DNA of 49,300 nt from Branchiostoma floridae (lineage: Eukaryota > Chordata > Leptocardii > Amphioxiformes > Branchiostomatidae): assembly GCF_000003815.2 (NCBI RefSeq), contig NC_049993.1:17394656-17443955 (forward strand). The letters are read 5' to 3'. Below the pieces are notes generated by a model, which saw only the letters and a program-made list of their open reading frames with translations, was not told where the DNA came from and ran no database searches. Shown here in pieces: positions 21,901 to 28,389 of this stretch (position 1 is its first letter; the number at the start of each line of letters is the position of its first letter). Both the position numbers and the translations under genes were made by a program.

Positions 21901-24402
21901 CACGGTCGTGGCGCCGCCCGCGGCCATTCAAGATCCGCCGGGTGCTGGCCCTGGGCTGGCACCTGGCCCGGCCGTGGGAGCACCCGTGGCGCAGCCCGCG
22001 GCCATTGACCATCCGCCAGGCGCTGGCCCGAGGCAAGACCAGCCGGAGGTGGCGCCTGGCCCGGCCGCGGAGGCACCCGTGGTACCGCCCGCGGAGCGGC
22101 AACGCGACGCGGGTGCGGGCCCGGGTGCTGCACTTGCCCCGCCCGTGGAACAGCGACATCAGGCGGGTGGGGACGCGGGTGCGGCTGTAGCCATGGCTGT
22201 GGACCCGGGGCCCGGCGAACGGCCCGAGCAGCAGCTGCTGCTGGGCCAGCCGCCGGGCCCAGAGGCGGTGCAAGGTGGAGGGGTGAGTACACTGCAGTCT
22301 ATTACCTTTGCTATATATTATAATTATTGTACACTTTGGTCACACCAATTTAATTTGTTGTTTCACGGATTTTTTAAAGTGAAAACGTAGCTAGCAGCAT
22401 GGTAGAATATTTCATTTCAACCATGTCTACTCCATAAGTACCCCTAGGCATACACCTTCGTTGTCATATGTTTTTCCAGTTTAAGCATATTTTTATTTTT
22501 TGAAAATCTGTGAACCTATGAATCAAATTGGTGTGGCCTTTGCTATATATTATTATACAAGGTTCTCACAGCACGTCACCGGAACGTACTGCGCCTGTGC
22601 GAAAAGTATAGACATGCTAATCTCCCGGTTTACTAAAGGTCCGCATTTAAGAAAGTGTGTGCATTATATAATATAAGGGTAAAACTCCGTTTTACATGAA
22701 ACCATGTCTCTAAAATATACTGTGCAACAAGCGGGATTTCAATGCAGTGTTAAAAAAATAACTAGTGTTCGCGCAGGCGCAGTACGTTCTACCGACGTGT
22801 TGGTTCTCACCAGGACAGTTTGGCATGGGGGGGGGGCTCTACACTGTAATTTGTATCACCTACGCTGTGATGTGTATCCGCTATGATGTTATTTTGGCCC
22901 CTATGTTGCGTTATAGCCAGCATCAGGGCCTTTTCTGTAACATTTGTTTTTTTAACAAGGGTAAAAAATGTTTATTTTCTTTATTAGATTTGGCCCTCAG
23001 CATGGAGACGTTTGAATTTTACCAACTTTTATATTATACAACGTCATGTATATTTAGTGTTCAATGTTCCTTGCTGCTATCTAACAACTAAAACCTACAA
23101 CATGGCCAAGCAATTTTTGGACAGAAAAAAACTTAAAGCTGCATGAGTGTAGATAGTTTTTAAGGCCTTAGGAGAAACATGTTTTGTCTCCTGTGAGTCC
23201 TGAAAAGAATTAAGTTTGATAGGTAGCGTTTACCTTTTTGTTTTCATTTTCTTTAGACATGACATGCTTGAAGGCAGTTATATTTTCAATGTAAAACTTG
23301 AATTTTTTTGCATACCGGTAATGGCTATAAATCTGTGGACATATAAATTTTGTCCATTTATCTTTTATTGCTTGCATTTTTTTTTACTTCTATAGGAAGC
23401 AGGCTGAATACAAATTCTGACCTGAAACTATGTGCCTGCACTGCCCACCCAAAAAAAGGCTTAAGGGTCAGCAGGTTTTTCTAGGGTCAACAGGTTTTTC
23501 TAGGGTCGGCAGATTTTTTCTAGGGTAGGTCGGGAAACAGGACACACAACATTTTTATTTCGTATGCCTCAGTAACTGATTGTGCGTTCTTCTTGTACCA
23601 TAGCCTATGCGACGCTGCTCGCCAAGGCAGAATCGGCGGCCACCAGCGCCATACCGTAAGTTCTCATAATGTTCACTTTAAGTTCCCTTTCACTTTCACC
23701 CTCATTTCACTTTCACCCTCATTTCACTTTCACTTTTGCTTTAATTTACTTTTTGCTTTTCTTTCTTTTGTTGACTATTTGGAGTTTGGTTGTGATTGAG
23801 TTCTTAAACTGCCCTGCTGTGCTCTGTTCTTTCCTGCCCTACCTTTCCCTGTACCCCACCTCATCCCACCCTACACCCGCATCCCACCCTACCCCACCCT
23901 ACACCACTCTTCCCCACCCCACCCCTGTGACCCTACCCCACCCTTCTCCAACCCACTCAACCATACCCTACCCCACCATACACCCTTGACCCCACCCTAC
24001 CCCACCCCACCCTGCCCCACCCCAACCTAACCCTACCCTACCCCACTCCACAATACACCCATGACCCTACCTTACCCTATCTACCACACCCCACCCTACC
24101 CCACCGCACTCTAAGCTACCCCAGACCAGCCAACCCCACCCTACCCCACCCTACCGCACCCTACCCCACCCTACCGCACCCTACCCTACCCTACCCCTGT
24201 GACCCTAACTTACCCTACACCACCCTAACACACTCTACCCTAGCCTACTATAGCCATCTAGATTCAATGTGTTAGATCGATTGAGTGCCTGCAGTTGACT
24301 CAATTGTTTACGTTTACTGTTATCACAGCTGGCATGCTGTACTACGATGGCAACTTTCGGCGACGGAGGGTGGCCCAAGGGCATGCCCAAGGGGATGCGT
24401 GA
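15975..24402 (+). CDS. Nine-exon retropepsin-like aspartyl protease gene, 508 residues
   Basis: Exons by GT/AG borders: 15975-16044, 17218-17366, 18553-18826, 18932-18987, 19562-19675, 20735-20926, 21737-22282, 23604-23655, 24329-24402 (TGA). All junction phases agree and the total is 509 codons including stop. Residues 54-73 hold LTFVLDTGSPKNIIS (catalytic Asp59), and QVPILGLDACLSMGLL at 124-139 is the retropepsin ILG motif; the 68-residue spacing suits this fold. Such proteases act as homodimers. Residues about 222-270 are Glu/Arg-rich and probably coiled coil; 286-467 are Pro/Ala-rich with imperfect 25-residue repeats; the end is RRRR-rich. No signal peptide is seen. Reverse transcriptase, RNase H and integrase are absent, and eight introns argue against a recent retrotransposon. 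Residues 1-24 are the weakest part; an acceptor (ttttacag, to 15966) precedes the ATG, so a 5' exon may exist. Beyond E9 the true C-terminus is uncertain. Confidence 0.65.
16110..16470. mobile_element. Harbinger-like MITE, GGCCACACCAATTTAATT family, copy 1
   Basis: The 34-bp ends starting GGCCACACCAATTTAATTTC are exact inverted repeats, with TAA at 16107-16109 and 16471-16473. It lies in intron 1 of the protease gene. Two more copies of the family are at 22338-22538 and 36261-36510. Confidence 0.75.
16856..17217 (+). repeat. Upstream tandem copies of the exon 2 acceptor and 5' half
   Basis: Copies begin near 16856, at 17038 and at 17127, before the used copy at 17218; the last three are spaced 89 and 91 bp. 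Each of the last two extra copies includes a pyrimidine tract, AG, and TCAGCAGGGTTTACAGAG through 'gacgttctgatcgcc', then 'atgtttctgtctcttcc' leading into the next acceptor. Copy at 17038 lacks 4 bases and shifts frame. Reading through 17127 hits a TGA. Only splicing to 17217/17218 gives the protease frame. Confidence 0.7.
17218..17366 (+). CDS. Protease gene exon 2 (catalytic DTG exon)
   Basis: The acceptor tttccacag ends at 17217 and the donor gtaagc starts at 17367. It encodes residues 24(part)-73, including FVLDTGSP. Its 5' half is present in three further upstream copies that lack the DTG part. Confidence 0.7.
17490..17600. repeat. Dispersed repeat, copy 1
   Basis: Shares 'agaagcaggctg.ata.aa.tc..acctg.aac', 'ccacccaaaaaaaggct', 'agggtcagcagg.tttt' and 'gaaacaggaaacacaac' with 23393-23560. 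Both copies are intronic. The class is unknown. Confidence 0.5.
17667..17800. mobile_element. 134-bp MITE with exact 8-bp TSD
   Basis: The TIR TAGTCTCTACCAGACTCCGG is exact at both ends, and gaaaagtg occurs at 17659-17666 and 17801-17808. It lies in intron 2 of the protease gene. Its inner part holds 'ggccggttatattcctctggccgg'-like short repeats. Confidence 0.8.
17971..18036 (+). repeat. Decayed duplicate of the exon 3 acceptor
   Basis: The sequence 'ctcattcatg...ttccttcattccctacttgcag|GAGTTTGGGAACGA' parallels 'ctcattcatt.atccttctttaacaccttgcag|AAGTTTGGGAGGAA' at 18520-18570. If used, it would run into zinc-finger antisense sequence and stop. Confidence 0.6.
18043..18512 (-). pseudogene. 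C2H2 zinc-finger fragment split by a SINE
   Basis: On the minus strand, 18512-18429 and 18159-18043 join to about two fingers of the 'CDECGYW.ALKFTLAQHM' and 'CDQCDYSAATKSSLNRHLSKHTGEK' type, very similar to the array at 5.7-7.8 kb. A SINE interrupts it at 18160-18420. It sits in intron 2 of the protease gene between two copies of the exon 3 acceptor. Confidence 0.75.
18160..18420 (-). mobile_element. tRNA-derived SINE with 8-bp TSD
   Basis: On the minus strand it starts with a tRNA-like head (GACCGAGTGGGTAGAGTG as A box, GAGTTCGATCCC as B box), has a body with 'tgctttctctgcttagcactc', and ends in TTTAACTTTAAC. The duplicated site atatgttg is at 18152-18159 and 18421-18428. Removing the insert restores the zinc-finger sequence 'ctcatatgttgagctaag', which also occurs in the main array at 6.27 kb. 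Confidence 0.85.
18553..18826 (+). CDS. Protease gene exon 3 (ILGLD exon)
   Basis: The acceptor accttgcag ends at 18552 and the donor gtaagt starts at 18827, leaving phase 1. It encodes residues 74-164: flap region, a beta-rich VSIVRGPLTFHLEF stretch, and PILGLDACLSMGLL. A decayed duplicate of its acceptor and first bases lies 530 bp upstream. Confidence 0.75.
18932..18987 (+). CDS. Protease gene exon 4
   Basis: A short exon between tttgcctgcag and gtaagt. It encodes DYLRGRDPLLAEVVLSMR, and the phase fits exons 3 and 5. Confidence 0.65.
19115..19314. mobile_element. Short copy of the GAGGGTCTGCATG element
   Basis: GAGGGTCTGCATGGGGGGTC and CATGCAGACCCTC ends enclose 'acgatttacgctgaattc' and 'ctacgaattacgta' repeats as in 11424-12632. 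It lies in intron 4 of the protease gene. The TSD is unclear. Confidence 0.65.
19562..19675 (+). CDS. Protease gene exon 5
   Basis: Thirty-eight codons between atttcttacag and gtaagt, phase 0 on both sides. The translation is rich in acidic residues and begins the helical region (EDMDAFIDALENLERQW). Confidence 0.65.
19752..19950 (-). mobile_element. Non-LTR retrotransposon 3' end-like fragment
   Basis: On the minus strand it reads ...CTAATCCTGGTTAAATAAAG then AATAAACAAACAAACAAG. 'CCTGGTTAAATAAA' is a familiar 3' end of L2-like LINEs and partner SINEs in deuterostomes. It is intronic. Confidence 0.45.
20009..20265. mobile_element. Partial copy of the TAGCCTGGGTACCATC MITE
   Basis: It matches the reverse complement of the 41281-41674 element from 'tgattggtccct' through 'ggcctgttgtcat', 'tgacgttagcaccaaa.ggtttgaa' and 'cagacggatagcagaag' to the terminus 'cccaggcta'. 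One end is missing. It is intronic (intron 5). Confidence 0.7.
20266..20734 (+). other. Remainder of intron 5
   Basis: Several 'ggactaa/ggactta' motifs but no recognisable gene or element. Confidence 0.4.
20735..20926 (+). CDS. Protease gene exon 6 (charged coiled coil)
   Basis: Sixty-four codons between gtgcttcag and gtaaat, phase 0 on both sides. Dense E/R/Q repeats (EEERRQREEEERQRE) predict a long charged helix that could mediate self-association, which a retropepsin half-site needs. Confidence 0.7.
20999..21090. repeat. Three tandem units of about 40 bp
   Basis: 'agcccaggggagggccaaggaaaatttttt' occurs three times with variation, just after exon 6. Confidence 0.6.
21413..21715. repeat. 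22-bp minisatellite next to the exon 7 acceptor
   Basis: The unit 'actgacaagttctgttcttgtt' repeats about a dozen times with a longer variant (ttcttttcaag/ttctttttaag). The array stops about 20 bases before the acceptor at 21736, so it forms the branch-point and pyrimidine region of intron 6. Confidence 0.8.
21737..22282 (+). CDS. Protease gene exon 7 (Pro/Ala-rich, GC-rich)
   Basis: One hundred and eighty-two codons between ccctctgcag and gtgagt, phase 0. It has far higher GC than the rest of the window. It contains imperfect tandem units of about 72-75 bp encoding 'PGAGP.LAPGPAVGAPVAQPAAI'-like sequence. The high GC also leaves long open frames on the minus strand and other plus frames, which I treat as shadows. 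Confidence 0.7.
22338..22538. mobile_element. Harbinger-like MITE, GGCCACACCAATTTAATT family, copy 2
   Basis: Ends GGTCACACCAATTTAATT and ...CAAATTGGTGTGGCC are inverted repeats, with TTT at 22335-22337 and 22539-22541. It lies in intron 7. Confidence 0.7.
22570..22801. mobile_element. MITE with NRF1-like TIRs and 9-bp TSD
   Basis: The inverted ends contain GAACGTACTGCGCCTG(T/C)GCGAA. ggttctcac is present at 22561-22569 and 22802-22810. Each TIR carries a TGCGCCTGYGC motif resembling NRF1 sites. It lies in intron 7. A 9-bp TSD fits Mutator-like elements. Confidence 0.7.
23393..23560. repeat. Dispersed repeat, copy 2
   Basis: Partner of 17490-17600. Here 'ctagggtc(a/g)(g/a)caggtttttt' is tandemly repeated three to four times. 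Confidence 0.5.
23604..23655 (+). CDS. Protease gene exon 8
   Basis: Fifty-two bases between ttgtaccatag and gtaagt. In phase with exon 7 it reads PMRRCSPRQNRRPPAPY. The inverted copy at 26.0 kb carries this sequence joined directly to the exon 7 end, which independently supports this acceptor. Confidence 0.7.
23835..24245. repeat. CCACCCTACCC minisatellite, G-rich on the minus strand
   Basis: Irregular repeats of 'ccaccctacccc' fill most of intron 8 just before exon 9. The minus strand is runs of GGGG and GGG with short spacers, so G-quadruplex formation is possible. Confidence 0.75.
24329..24402 (+). CDS. Protease gene exon 9 (proposed last coding exon)
   Basis: Follows ttatcacag. The phase-consistent reading is GMLYYDGNFRRRRVAQGHAQGDA then TGA at 24400-24402. 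Similarity to the inverted copy continues to about 24460, past this stop, so the following bases may be 3' UTR or another frame may be the true one. Confidence 0.5.
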
Positions 24403-24544
24403 AGGTGATGGGTGATGCGCGGTGCTGGCACAGCGGCGGCCTTCCTGTGGGACCTCCCTCTCCTGTCTGGCTGAGACTCCTGGCAAGACTTCTGACGAGG
24501 TAACACGCCCGTCACACAGCAGAAAAAAAAACAACTAAATTATG

Positions 24545-25255
24545 GTTTTGGGAGGGAAATTTTAAATTCCAAATCTTTTAAAAGTTGTGAATTTTCAAAT
24601 TTTATATTTTGTGATTTTTTAAATTTTGTTTTTGTGTTATTGTAAATTTCCAAATTTGTACATTTGTAAGTATTCAAATTTGTACATTTGTATATTGTAA
24701 ATATCTAAACTTGTATATTGTAAATCTGTAAGTTCCTAAACTTGTATATTGTAAATCTGTAAGTTCCAAATTTGTATATTGTAAATTTCCATTTCCAAAT
24801 TTGTATATAAATTTGCATATTTCCAAATTTGTATATTATACATTTGTATATTTCCAAATTTGTATATTGTAAATTTGTATTTCCAAATTTGTGTATTATA
24901 AATTTGTATCTTTCAAACTTTGTATATTGTAAATTTGTATTTTCCCAAATTTGTACTATAATTGTAAATTTGCATATTTCCAAATTTGTATATTGTAAAT
25001 TTATATATTTCCAAATGTACATTTGTAATTTCCAAATTTGTATATTGTAAATTTGTATATTTCCAAATTTGTATATTGTAAAGTGTAAATTTGTAAATTT
25101 CCAAATTTGTATTTTGTATATTTGTAAATTTCCAAATTTGTGCAATCTGTATATACTGTATTATACTGTATATACTGTAAATTTGTAATTTTCTGAATTT
25201 GTATATATTGTAAATTTGTAAATTCATTTGTACATTGTAAATTTTGTAAATTCAC
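24545..25255. repeat. AT-rich tandem array 'ccaaatttgtatattgtaaa'
   Basis: Irregular repeats of 'tttccaaatttgtatattgtaaatttgta' for about 700 bp. The open frames it creates (IYKFGN repeats) are artefacts of the repeat. Confidence 0.8.
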
Positions 25256-25299
25256 AACATGTTTTAGATTTTTACATTTCTTAAGTTTTAAATTAAATG

Positions 25300-25535
25300 T
25301 ATGGTTCTGTGAGAATGTAGTCCTGGGCAGGTCTTTGGGGGTAATTTTGGCAGTTTATCTGGCTGGATGTGGGCCAACCAAGGGGGGCAACCTCCTTGGT
25401 TAGGCCGGGCCTGGCCCGGTTGGACTGGGCCCGGTCTGATCGGACCAGGCCTGGTCTGGCCCTGGGACCAGTCAGATAGCCGTCACTATTTCCCCCGAAG
25501 ACCTGTCCAGCACACTACGTTTTCACAGAACTGTA
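25300..25535. mobile_element. Fold-back element, TACGGCTCTGTGAGAACG family, copy 1
   Basis: Left TATGGTTCTGTGAGAATGTA and right TACGTTTTCACAGAACTGTA are inverted repeats, continued inward by 'ggcagtttatctggctgg' against 'ccagtcagatagccgtc' and 'cttggttaggcc'-type arms. Nearly the whole element can fold. Confidence 0.7.
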
Positions 25536-25787
25536 CTAAATTCGGCTAACTTTTTTGGGCAATTAATCAAGCTGTGTGACGGGGCAATTCCAACACAAAT
25601 GGTGCTTGGAATATTTGACTGTCCTTTTAACATGTGACAACAGAATGTCTTCTGCAACCATCCTAAACTTTGTGTAGTTACCCGCTTGTTTATGACGTTC
25701 GTTCGACCAGTACCTGACCAAAGGGAGGTCCCACAGGGAGGCCGCCGCAGTGCCAGCGCCGCGCGTCACCCGTCACCTTCACGCATC

Positions 25788-25846
25788 CTATAGGGGGGCC
25801 TGCATTTTGGGGGGAGGGGGGTACTCTTCCGCAGGCCCCCCTATAG
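25788..25846. mobile_element. 59-bp perfect-arm hairpin insert
   Basis: The arms CTATAGGGGGGCCTGC (25788-25803) and GCAGGCCCCCCTATAG (25831-25846) are exact inverted repeats around a G-rich loop. It sits in the inverted copy between the GGAGGGTGG and GATGCGTGAAGG blocks, where exon 9 has an unrelated short stretch. Confidence 0.65.
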
Positions 25847-25876
25847 TCCACCCTCCGTCGCCACCAGTCGGGGGCC

Positions 25877-25973
25877 CGGTTCTGTGAGAGCTGTTGTAGT
25901 TTCCAGCCATGTCTTCGACTCCGGTCGGAGACTTGGTTGGAGACTTCCAAGTTCCAACAGTTCCACAGAGCCG
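25877..25973. mobile_element. 97-bp MITE inside the inverted exon copy
   Basis: CGGTTCTGTGAGAGCTGTTG at the left pairs with CAACAGTTCCACAGAGCCG at the right, and internal arms 'gtctt.gactccggtcgg' / 'ccgg..ggagac' add to the fold. The ends resemble the GGCTCTGTGAGAAC family. It splits the exon 8-like and exon 9-like blocks of the inverted copy. Confidence 0.65.
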
Positions 25974-26123
25974 GGCCCTGCCGCCGATTCTGCCCAGAGC
26001 GGCGTCGCACAGGCCCTCTACCTTGCACCGCCCCGGGTCCACAGCCCAACACACACGACATATGTACAACATCAACATTATCATCACATACTACATCGAA
26101 CATTACACAATTGTTTTTAATGC

Positions 26124-26534
26124 ACGGCTCTGTGAGAACATTTTTCTTTTTTGTTTATTTACTTTTTATTTTCTATTATTTCTATCATCATATTTATTTG
26201 ATTTACTTTCTGTTTATTATTTCCAGTTTCTTCTCCTCCTTTTTCTTTTCACTTCTTTATTATTTTTTATCATTATTTTCATTTATTTTCTGTTCATTTA
26301 TTTTCTGTTCATTTATTTTCTGTTTATTTTCTATTATTTCTTTTATCACATTTATTTAATTTACTTTTTGTTTATTATTTCCATTTCCATTTCTTTTTCT
26401 TCTTTTCCTTTTTCTTTTCATTTATTCTTTTATTCTTATTTATTTTCTGTTTATTTTCTATTATTTCTATTATCACATTTATTTATTTATTCTTTATTTA
26501 TAATTTACCATTTCTTTTCTTCTTCCTCTTCTAA

Positions 26535-26567
<33 letters not shown>

Positions 26568-26904
26568 TTTTCCTTTTTCTTTTTCTTTTTCTTTTACTTT
26601 TCATTTCTTTATTTATTCCTGTTATGTTTTTATCTTCATTTAGTTTATTCTCATTTAGTTTATTTTCATTTATTTATTTTCTGTTCATTTATTTAGTTTA
26701 TTTTCATTTATTTATTTTATTTTCATTTATTTATTATCTATTTTTGTAGTCTCCAAGCAGATCGTTGAGGGCTGCGAATTATGGCAGCTTCTTGCTCAGG
26801 TGGAGTATCTGACTGAGCTTGTCCTAGTCAGACACTTGCCAGCTAGGAGCTGTCATAATTCTCCCTCGATGTCTGTCTTGGAGGCTGCGTTCTCACAGAG
26901 CCGT
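26124..26904. mobile_element. Fold-back element, TACGGCTCTGTGAGAACG family, copy 2, expanded
   Basis: Outer ends ACGGCTCTGTGAGAAC and GTTCTCACAGAGCCGT are exact. Inner arms are 'agtctccaagcagatcg...gctgcgaattatggcagct' against 'agctgtcataattctcc...gtctgtcttggag'. About 600 bp of simple sequence separate the outer and inner parts of the left arm only. Flanks gtttttaa occur on both sides near the ends. Confidence 0.7.
26146..26745. repeat. T-rich low-complexity array inside copy 2
   Basis: Repeats of 'tttattttctgttcatttatt' and a (ttc)n run near 26520-26572. The long pyrimidine strand gives a spurious 244-codon frame rich in F, L and S. Confidence 0.8.
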
Positions 26905-26929
26905 TTTTAACATGTCTTTATCCCATTTT

Positions 26930-27180
26930 AACACTTTTAACACTCCTCTATCCTTTTAACACTTTTAACATTTTAACACTTTTAATACTTTTAAATTGTT
27001 TTAGTAATTGTAGTAGTTGTAGTAGTAGTAGTAGTAGTAGTTGTAGTAGTAGTTGTTGTTGCTGTTGTTGTTAGTTGTTGTTGTTAGTTGTTGTTGTTAG
27101 TTGTTGTTAGCTGTTGTTGTTGTAATAGTAGTAGTAGTAGTAGTAGTAGCTAGTAGTTGTAGTAGTTGTTTTTAGCTTTT
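26930..27180. repeat. Microsatellites (ttttaacac)n, (gta)n and (gtt)n
   Basis: Successive simple repeats between two fold-back elements. No gene. Confidence 0.8.
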
Positions 27181-27194
27181 ATTTCTATGACGCG

Positions 27195-27301
27195 TACGGC
27201 TCTGTGAGGAGGTAATCTCCAAGATGGACCTTCGGGGGCTGCGAATTCTAGCAATTCTCCCCCGAAGTCTGTCTCGGAGACCGCCTTTGAACAGAGCCGT
27301 A
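27195..27301. mobile_element. Fold-back element, TACGGCTCTGTGAG family, copy 3 (107 bp)
   Basis: Starts TACGGCTCTGTGAGG and ends ACAGAGCCGTA, with arms 'gtaatctccaagatggaccttcggggg' against 'cccccgaagtctgtctcggagac'. It is preceded by gacgcg and followed by ctag, as is copy 4. Confidence 0.7.
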
Positions 27302-27338
27302 CTAGAAAATCATTAATTTTATTTTATCTTACGACGCG

Positions 27339-27798
27339 TATGGTCTTGTGAGAACGCCTGTTTTCGTAGTCACCGAGCAGACCATCGAGGGCTGCGAATT
27401 GTGGCGGCTTCTGGCTGGAATGGTGTCTGACTGGGCTTGTACTTTGGGTGAGGTCGGTTGTGTATCACAGGGGGAGGGGGTTGTGTACCACAGGTGAGAG
27501 GGGGGTGTGTACCACTGGGGGGAGGTCGGTTGTGTACCACAGAGGCGAGGGGGTTGTGTACCCCAGGGGGGAGAGGGGGTTGTGTACAACACGGGGCGAG
27601 GGGGTTGTGCCCACTGGGGGGAGGTCGGTTGTGTACCACAGAGGTAAGGGGGTTGTGTACCACAGGTGGGAGAGGGGTTGTGTAACACTGGGGGGAGGGG
27701 GTTTGTATCCTTGCCCAGTCGGACACTACCCAGCCAGCTAGCCGCCATGATTCTCCCTTGAAGATCTGTCTTGGAGATTACGTTCTCACAGGGCCGTA
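27339..27798. mobile_element. Fold-back element, same family, copy 4 with a minisatellite loop
   Basis: Starts TATGGTCTTGTGAGAACG and ends CGTTCTCACAGGGCCGTA. Arms of about 110 bp include 'gtggcggcttctggctgg' against 'ccagctagccgccat' and 'gtgtctgactgggc' against 'gcccagtcggacac'. The loop is a G-rich minisatellite. Confidence 0.75.
27450..27715. repeat. Minisatellite 'gggggttgtgtaccacagg'
   Basis: About nine irregular units of 25-35 bp forming the loop of fold-back copy 4. Frames of both strands are open but repetitive (GVVYHRG, PPSHLWYTTP) and are not genes. Confidence 0.8.
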
Positions 27799-27848
27799 CT
27801 AGTATTTGTTTTTTTTCCTATTCGACCTTTTTTTTGGAAATTCAACTA

Positions 27849-27975
27849 TTACATTTGGTCTGTACTGGTCAAACGAACGTAGGCACAAACGAGCGGGGCG
27901 GTTGGTTTTGGCCATAACAGGTTGTGAAGACACTGTTGTCAGCTGGTCACAGTTTCAACATACACTCATCATTGA
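27849..27975 (+). pseudogene. Relative of the YWSNER segment of the inverted copy
   Basis: It reads YWSNERRHKRAG where the minus strand at 25.69-25.72 kb reads YWSNERHKQAG. The DNA match continues through 'ttgtgaagacactgttgtca'. A one-codon length difference leaves the frame intact, which hints that the segment once coded. Its protein family is unknown to me. Confidence 0.4.
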
Positions 27976-28389
27976 AGCTAAGCCTTGCAGAGATCCAATG
28001 TATTGTGGTAGGAGGGGGAAAGATACCGGTTGCATGGTGGCGCGTTTGCAGTGCGAGCATTTTGCAGGAATTTGCGACCCCAGGCGGGGAAAGCGTAAAA
28101 GTTGGAACAGTTGGCTTCCCTTGCACAGGATTTCTGTTTAAACGTTAGGCTGACAATGCACATGTGCTGTACAAATCTTCCGTCTGCCTGTTTGTTGGAA
28201 CAAGACGATGCATTTTCTTTTCAACCAGTTCATGTATTATAGGCAATGTAAAATTTCAGAAAACACCCCCTACCTCTTGATTGAATTGTAAAGCAGTTGT
28301 AGGCTTTTAGGGCCTGCACTTCAAATGGGTTTTCTCCAAGCAGATGTAAAGTTTCAACCTCTTGAGGTGTAACACAGAAACACAGATTT
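27976..28389. other. No gene recognised
   Basis: Spacer before the satellite. An open frame through 28141 continues from the YWSNER segment without recognisable motifs. Confidence 0.35.

Larger units (their letters stand above)
25620..26047 (-). pseudogene. Inverted, intron-less copy of the protease gene 3' exons
   Basis: Read on the minus strand from 26047, the sequence matches exon 7 (GGCTGTGGACCCGGGG, then GCGGTGCAAGGT.GAGGG) and passes straight into exon 8 (CCT.TGCGACGC.GCTC, CAGAATCGGCGGC) with no intron. It later matches exon 9 (GGCGACGGAGGGTGG, GGATGCGTGAAGGTGA) and the bases after its TGA (GGCGGCCT.CCTGTGGGACC). Differences include a deletion of about 50 bp in exon 7 and a 3-bp gap in exon 8. 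A MITE (25877-25973) and a hairpin (25788-25846) interrupt it. It continues to a YWSNERHKQAG-coding stretch that recurs on the plus strand at 27.85 kb. I infer a retroposed or otherwise intron-free relative; an ancestral state with introns gained later in the plus copy is the alternative. Confidence 0.65.

Noticed and set aside
21650-22292. Long minus-strand open frames (207 and 167 codons) over the GC-rich region
   Set aside because: They mirror exon 7, whose plus frame is bounded by good splice sites and matches the inverted copy; high GC depletes stops on all frames.
23835-24245. Telomere-like CCCTAA tract
   Set aside because: The units are ccaccctacccc with no regular CCCTAA period, inside an intron.
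24705-25255. Minus-strand frames of IYKFGN-type repeats
   Set aside because: Translation of an AT-rich tandem repeat.
25909-26643. 244-codon plus-strand frame rich in F, L, S
   Set aside because: Its first part is antisense of the inverted exon copy and the rest is T-rich simple sequence.
27329-27748. Open frames PPSHLWYTTP / GVVYHRG
   Set aside because: Minisatellite loop of a fold-back element.
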